Source: Thoreauomyces humboldtii
Taxonomy: Eukaryota > Chytridiomycota > Chytridiomycetes > Spizellomycetales > Powellomycetaceae
Assembly: GCA_027596035.1 (NCBI GenBank)
Contig: JADGJA010000155.1
Span: forward strand, 1-35,654
Direction: 5' to 3'
Length of the DNA: 35,654 nt
In this document: positions 30,694 through 35,654 of the stretch, piece after piece
How the letters are laid out: every line of letters begins with the position of its first letter
Position numbering within the stretch: the first letter of the stretch is position 1
Notes under the pieces: generated by a model
Told to the model about the DNA's origin: nothing
The model's database searches: none
What the model saw: the letters and a program-made list of their open reading frames with translations, nothing else
Program-made: the position numbers and the translations under genes

Positions 30694-32265
30694 TTACATG
30701 ACGGCAAACATTCTAGCGCTAGCTGGCGGGAGTCCGCCAATGGCCTTCCAGCCAACCGTGTACCTACGCTCTTCGAAGCCAGCATCAGGGTGTTCCCTAC
30801 AAAACCATACCCCGTAAGGCCACGACTCCAGCATCTCCTCGTCCACTTCCACGTGCGCGTGCAAGGTCCACGTTCCCCTGAGCAGGTCGATTACGGCTAG
30901 ATGATTCGAACTGGACCATAGCAGCATGAACGTCTCATCGTCACTGATGTGAATTCCTCCGAAAGTTCTCGTAAAGCTGAGTTTGAGATCAACCTCGTAC
31001 ACGATCCGTGCCGACTGAAGGTCCACCACCGTGACAAGCTGTCCAGCGTCGCTCGCCCGGACCACAAGACAATGGAACCTTGTTATATCCAGGAATATCA
31101 CGTCGTCAACACCGGCCAGTTCGCCGATCGTTCGAAGAAACTCGCCGGTTTCGGCGCATCGCAGCTCGACACCGAACTCTCCGGCGTCGGGGAGGGTAGG
31201 CGTGTCGTTCTCGGTCAAGCGGGCGTACGCGCAAGCGACGATGGAACCGTTCGACGCTAGATCGACGACGTGGGCGGGCAGAGTGGCATTCCAGCATATC
31301 CGCGCAGGGGTCCCTAGATTATCGGATAGGCCCTCTGATGAAACGTCGTACATTCGGACCGTCTGGCGGGCGTCTACTTCGGCCTCGAGATCGTCCGACC
31401 AGAGCGGATTGAAGCAAATGTACCGATCTCCGCATAGCATTCCTTGGCAGTACTCATCCTCGATTGCCCGGAACCGCGCAACACAGCTCCCTATGCTAGG
31501 GTCCCAGAAGCTCATCCAACCGTGGCCTTCATGAATCGGCACTAGGCTGGCTAGAGACACTCTCTGCAGGCGCGGCGCCAGATCGGGGGCTTGTGAGGGC
31601 GAGGATGGGAACAGAGTGCAGGCGTCGTCCTTTGCTGAGCGCAAGGAGAAGCAGCGTGCGAGGCCAGACGGAAGTGTCTTGACCGTGAAAACAACGTAGG
31701 GTCCAACTTGTTGCGTCTGAACGCGGTCCCGATTGGAGCCTGATGAAGAGCCCGCCGAATATGAATCCATCGCTGTCACCAAGCCTCGGCCGTTCCGCCA
31801 AAAATCTAGAGTCTGCGGGTTACTAACTGGTTCAAATCCTGGTGGTCATCCCTCACGCAGGGTACCTTGTCCCGCAAGAACATCCCCAATAGTAGTGCCG
31901 ACAGGCTCTGGTATCCTCTCGTCTCCCGCATGAGATTCTCGCGATAGCCGGGGAAGGGTGGTTGACCAAATGTCCTTCAACCGCATGATATCGCGCCACG
32001 TTTCCCACTGTCTCTTCGATGGCAATCGTCCCGGGTGTGGAGAAGCAAGCAGAGCAGATCTCTCCCAGACATTATTCAAATTGTTCTCGATGACAGTGTT
32101 CCAGTGGCGGCAAACTAGACTGGTGCGAGCGAGGGCCGAAGGACTGGAGAGATGCTGAAGGATCTGAACAAGCAGTTCGGGAATCAAAAGCTGTGGAGTG
32201 AAGCCCGGTGAAAGCGGTTTCGATGGTCGTTCATCAGACGTTCCTCGCTGAGATCTAGGAGGCAT
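30694..32265 (-). CDS. F-box protein with a C-terminal probable beta-propeller
   Basis: Two exons (31866-32265 and 30694-31805) join in phase over a 60-nt intron, giving 503 aa. Residues 22-70 are an F-box: LLIPELLVQILQHLSSPSAL, then LVCRHWNTVIENNLNNVWE. F-boxes bind Skp1 and place the protein in an SCF ubiquitin ligase. The rest (residues 140-503) has repeated beta-strand blocks such as GPYVVFTVKTLP, DRYICFNPLW, RMYDVSSEG, GSIVACAYARL and FHCLVVRASDAGQLVTVVDL. These resemble the degenerate propellers that follow F-boxes in many fungal proteins, but I see no clear WD repeats. The client is unknown. There is an uninterrupted TAA at 30694. Confidence 0.8.
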
Positions 32266-33458
32266 CGCCGTTCATTTGACAATTGCATAGCAAGGATGGG
32301 GATGATCTGCGCTCTGAGGTTTAAACGCTTCGACAGCTTGTGACTTGGCTCTATAAGTCTATAGGCTACCCGAGAGCGCGGGAACCTCACAGAGGAACAG
32401 CCAGCAGTAGACGCGCGTTGACAGACCCGTCATCTTCAATCTCATCCCACCATCTCAAACACCTACTGTACTCACGCACCCACGCCTCGCTTATCGATGG
32501 TGAACGTGTATGTATGCGTGTAAATTAAATCCCGCAGGGACATGTGCATCTGTACCGTCTTCAATCTACTGTTCCAGATCCTGAAGCGGAAAAGCTTCCC
32601 CAGCTATCTAGCTCGTGACCATTGCGACCAATAGCCCCGTCAGGCTCTTTGTAAAAGGTAGATGTGCTTCCCTCTATTGCTTTCTCGCGCAGTAACAAAA
32701 CATCTGGTTCCCTTAGCAACCCGCTCTGCGGGTCTCGTGTATGGGGCAACGTTTCAGCTCGAGTCTCGGCAAGGGGCTAGACTTCTGTTGCTGCTGCCAC
32801 GAAAGGGGAGGAATATGCGGCGTCCCCGGCAGAAGTGGATGGGTACAGCTCGAGTGCCCGCCCCGCGCACAACCCTGCACTTGCTCCCCGCACAGCGATG
32901 AGAACAAGCCTTTCCCATGTGTACATTGACAGCGCTCGCAGGGGAAAACCCCTCAGCAATCGGAGAAAAACGTACGTCCTCAAATCGCACGTGTTGATGG
33001 CGGCTTGGGGCTAGCCGGAAGACGCTTCGTCCGTCCATGGTGATGGGCACAACTCGAGTCCCCGCCCTGAGCAAAGACCCGAGTCAATTGTACACATGGA
33101 AGGTTTGCTCTGCAGCAGCTGTGATTCCACAGATCTTCAAGGTTTGTGTCTGCTGTTATTCTGGCAGCAACTTCCAGTTCTTATACTCACTCATACTGGG
33201 TTCATCCATGCTACATCTCGAGCCCTCCCATGCGGCTCCATTTAGTGCTCTCTCGGCTCTGTGGCCCCGGTGGCCTGGGGAATGTTGGGACGAACCTGCC
33301 GTTGCCATGATCCGCCGCTTTACCGTTTGAAGTCGACCAAGAGAACTCAGGTATGTTATGGTTATCGTATGACACACAGTGCTCTGTTTATTTGCCAGAC
33401 TCAAAGGTACAACGCTCAGTGAGCTGCACCAAACAGCAATGACGTCTTGTCTTCATCA
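32266..33458. other. intergenic stretch with diverged direct and inverted repeats
   Basis: About 1.2 kb with no supported gene. It holds the F-box gene promoter and the sequence beyond the PH gene stop. A diverged direct repeat (32837-32869 and 33041-33073) is interleaved with an imperfect inverted repeat (32904-32930 and 33083-33109). No other structure stands out. Confidence 0.5.
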
Positions 33459-34772
33459 TCAGGAGCTCCGCATGTTGGGCGGAAAACGTAGATTGGTCGT
33501 CATCAGAGCTGACGCAGGCGCATCTTCCGTTTCAGGATCCCACGAGACCGTGCGCTGTATGAACGGAACCTCTCGCTCGTGCCAGCCGTACTGAACCTTG
33601 GGCTGAACCACAGGAAGCTGCGATTTGACAGATGTGACTAAAACAGAAGCCAGGCAAAGGTTGCATGAGGACCATTCGTCATTCTGGAAGAGGAATATAA
33701 TGGATGGTAAAGCCTCACCTCCAGCGCATCCAGCTGCAACCAGGGCCGCAACCCAGTTTAGCTTCAGTTCTGCCGAGCTGGCGACGAACAGGAAGTATCT
33801 GGTCCCTTGCTCGGCCGTGCTCCCGGTCTCGACGGTCAGGTCCACGGTGCTACCTGCTCGAGATAGCGGGGGCGCAGGTGGGGCGACGAGAGCAAACACT
33901 CCGTCCGCTCCTGCAGCGCTGCGAGGCTGAGCATCCACTGTGCAGAGGCGGCACTCGATGATCGCTGTCGCAGAGGGTGACTCTGCGGTCTTCAGAATGT
34001 ATAGCCGGTCATCCTAGGATGAAGAGCATGAGAGAAGTAAAAGACAGATAGAATTGCGGACGAAGGTACATACAGTGATACCAATCCATCTACGCTTGGC
34101 CTTTCCGACGGGCGCTGGGCCCGGTGCTTTTGAGTTAGACCCAGGCAGGAGTTCGTACATTGTCAGATATCCTCTGTACTTCGCGATCTTTTGGAGGTCC
34201 GGTGGAATCGGGAAACGCAGCTTTCGACGCAACTGTAAGCAAAGAACAGGCATCAGAATCTGTCCCGTTTCTGCCGTCAACTACACGCCTCAGTCTTTTA
34301 CCCCAGCCCACTCGAGAGTGACAACTCCTACTTCCGGCGTTTGAGTGGCTTCCTCCTCCTGAGCCTTTGCCCCATCCTGCGTCTTCATCCCTCCCAGCGT
34401 TCCAGTCTCCTCATCCACGCTCTCCTCGCTACTTCCGACGGTTTTTAGGTATCCACTTCCTCGAGTGGAAGGAGGTAACTTTGGCCGCAAAGCCAGCGGC
34501 GGCAGCTGAGCTCCAGAGGCCAAAGGTGGTGCCTTCCATTCTTTCGAGAGCGGTGAGGATCGCGTGGAACCCGCCGATCTCGGACGCACGACGGTCGGCT
34601 GCTGTTGCTGCTGTTGCTGCTGCGATGGAGCGGGAGGGGTAGGAGAACGGGTTTGAGATGGCCTCTGACTTGAGATCGAGTTCGTGCTGCTCCGGGAGGA
34701 TGCGTTGCGGCCGGCACTGCTGGGACGGGATTGCGGGCGTGCAGGATCCGAAATGCGCGCTGTCGTTTCCAT
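33459..34772 (-). CDS. PH-domain protein with a disordered, polyglutamine-containing N-terminus
   Basis: Four exons (34302-34772, 34074-34232, 33719-34013, 33459-33637) join in phase to 367 aa. Residues 1-150 are low-complexity, Ser/Pro/Arg-rich with eight consecutive Gln. The middle is a PH domain: KYRGYLTMYELLPG (strand 1), KRRWIGITDDRLYILKT (strands 2-3), TAIIECRLCTVDA, then YFLFVASSAELKLNWVAALV, the last helix with its conserved Trp. A long loop rich in Ala and Pro splits the C-terminal strands. PH domains bind phosphoinositides or proteins at membranes; the Lys/Arg-rich beta1-beta2 loop (GKAKRRW) is compatible with lipid binding. The C-terminal tail (VQPKVQYGWHEREVPFIQRT) is unrecognised. 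The ATG at 34772 has a better start context than the in-frame one at 34910. Confidence 0.75.
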
Positions 34773-35418
34773 TGCAGCTCCTGCTAGCCAGCCAGCTGAC
34801 TCTACTATACTTTGCGAGGAGGACCGATGCTTCAGCGGGAAAGTAGTAAGGTTGTTGATGTTGTTGATGTCTCCAAAGGGAAACAGGGCTTGAAAGATTC
34901 GATTTTTCATGGGATCCTACACTAAATTGAATAGACTCCGATATAGAATTGGACAGCTAAGGAACAAGCGAGTTTCCCAAGACAGATGGCTGCAGTATGC
35001 CGCACGGGAACCAGCAATAGTTCCTGGGTGACGTTAAACGGCTCGTTCAGAGGCCATGCGTGGAGTAACAACATCCTTACCGTCATGAGCCAACGTTAAC
35101 CCCGGTTCCCTAATGAGGAACTTGTCCATAGACGGTGTTCTTCAGCTTCTTTGGTCAGACCCGTGATTTAGCCTGCTGCTACTGCTTACAGTATCGCAGT
35201 CGATCTGTCGTCAAGACGGCAGGCACCTATCGTAAAGTTTCGAGTTTTCAAGTGGTTTTCCCAGGACGTGACAGCTGTTAGCTGTAGCAACAAGTCTGTC
35301 GAAAACAAAAAGAGTGGCCGTCGGACTCGTCCGTACAAAACTCCATGGGTTTTATCGCGTGGGGCATCTCCATTCGGCTTCCGAAGGTCAACATATCTGG
35401 AATACTTGAGAAGAAACT
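34773..35418. promoter_or_regulatory. divergent promoter, PH gene / right-edge gene
   Basis: About 650 bp between two head-to-head start codons. The open frame of the PH gene continues to 34910, so the start of that gene could lie further into this region. No other gene is visible. Confidence 0.4.
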
Positions 35419-35573
35419 ATGCAACGGTCAATACCATCCACCGCAGATTCGTCCACCGCCAACGTCCAAAGAGGCACTCCTGCCCCTCGATCCACGGCAA
35501 AAACCCCATCCTCGCCCACCTCTCCAACCCCGGCAAAGAAACGTCGCGCAGTCATCAAGCTCGATGCCGACAA
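35419..35573 (+). CDS. first exon of a gene running off the window, or a 52-aa ORF
   Basis: ATG at 35419 opens MQRSIPSTADSSTANVQRG, continuing Ser/Thr/Pro-rich to PTPAKKRRAVIKLDAD. PAKKRRAV resembles a monopartite nuclear localisation signal. At 35574 a donor-like GTAAAC follows GAC AA; read without splicing, the frame stops at the TAA just there (DADK-stop). Codon use is like that of the neighbours, so a spliced gene cut by the window edge is more likely than a micro-ORF. A nuclear role is inferred only from the basic cluster. Confidence 0.5.
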
Positions 35574-35654
35574 GTAAACAAACCCCTGCCCTTCGAGATC
35601 TCGCTCACTGGTTTTTTTTGTTTTAAGGCTTTCTCTGGTCGTACCCCCCCCCCC

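Noticed and set aside
31800..31860. tRNA B-box-like GGTTCAAATCC
   Set aside because: The T-stem does not pair and no acceptor, D or anticodon arms can be folded; it lies inside the 60-nt intron of the F-box gene.
35641..35654. Terminal poly-C runs at both window ends, as possible telomere or element ends
   Set aside because: They are short plain homopolymers with no telomeric repeat; a contig-edge effect is more likely.

Overview
The window is nuclear DNA from a fungus. Genes lie close together on both strands, most are split by short introns (about 45-90 nt, GTRNGT-type donors, CTAAT/CTGAC-like branch points), and the recognisable products are fungal types: Sec1, an Hrp1-like hnRNP, Dbp9, His5, Lsc1, and a Prm10/ThrE-type membrane protein. 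No rRNA, tRNA, CRISPR, virus or intact transposon was found. I cannot fix the lineage. A 7-dehydrocholesterol-reductase-type sterol reductase and an HCN/CNG-like cyclic-nucleotide channel are not standard parts of well-studied Dikarya genomes; together they hint at an early-diverging fungus or an unusual basidiomycete. Runs of C at both window ends suggest the window may be a whole contig.

Layout. 0-1.35 kb: poorly resolved, with a possible spliced leader exon (+) and the 3' exons of an unidentified gene (-). 1.39-4.26 kb: SEC1 (-), sharing a promoter with an HRP1-like two-RRM gene (+, 4.59-6.97 kb). 7.2-10.07 kb: a multi-exon coiled-coil gene (-), divergent from DBP9 (+, 10.45-12.65 kb). 12.65-15.2 kb: the largest gene-poor stretch, between two convergent genes, with tandem repeats and a frameshifted coding relic. 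15.2-17.0 kb: DHCR7-like sterol reductase (-), divergent from an RNF115/126-like RING-H2 ubiquitin ligase (+, 17.56-19.14 kb), whose stop codon lies in a perfect 41-bp tandem duplication. 19.56-23.4 kb: HCN/CNG-like channel (-), divergent from HIS5 (+, 23.96-25.22 kb). 25.37-27.67 kb: ThrE/Prm10-type membrane protein (-). 28.8-30.46 kb: succinyl-CoA ligase alpha subunit (-). 30.7-32.3 kb: F-box protein (-). 33.46-34.77 kb: PH-domain protein (-). 35.42 kb to the edge: first exon of a further gene (+).

The genes form no operon or obvious cluster. Most are housekeeping functions: exocytosis, mRNA 3'-end and export factors, ribosome assembly, histidine synthesis, the TCA cycle. The two most interesting loci are the channel, whose pore lacks the GYG filter motif, and the sterol Delta7-reductase, which would give membrane sterols different from ergosterol.
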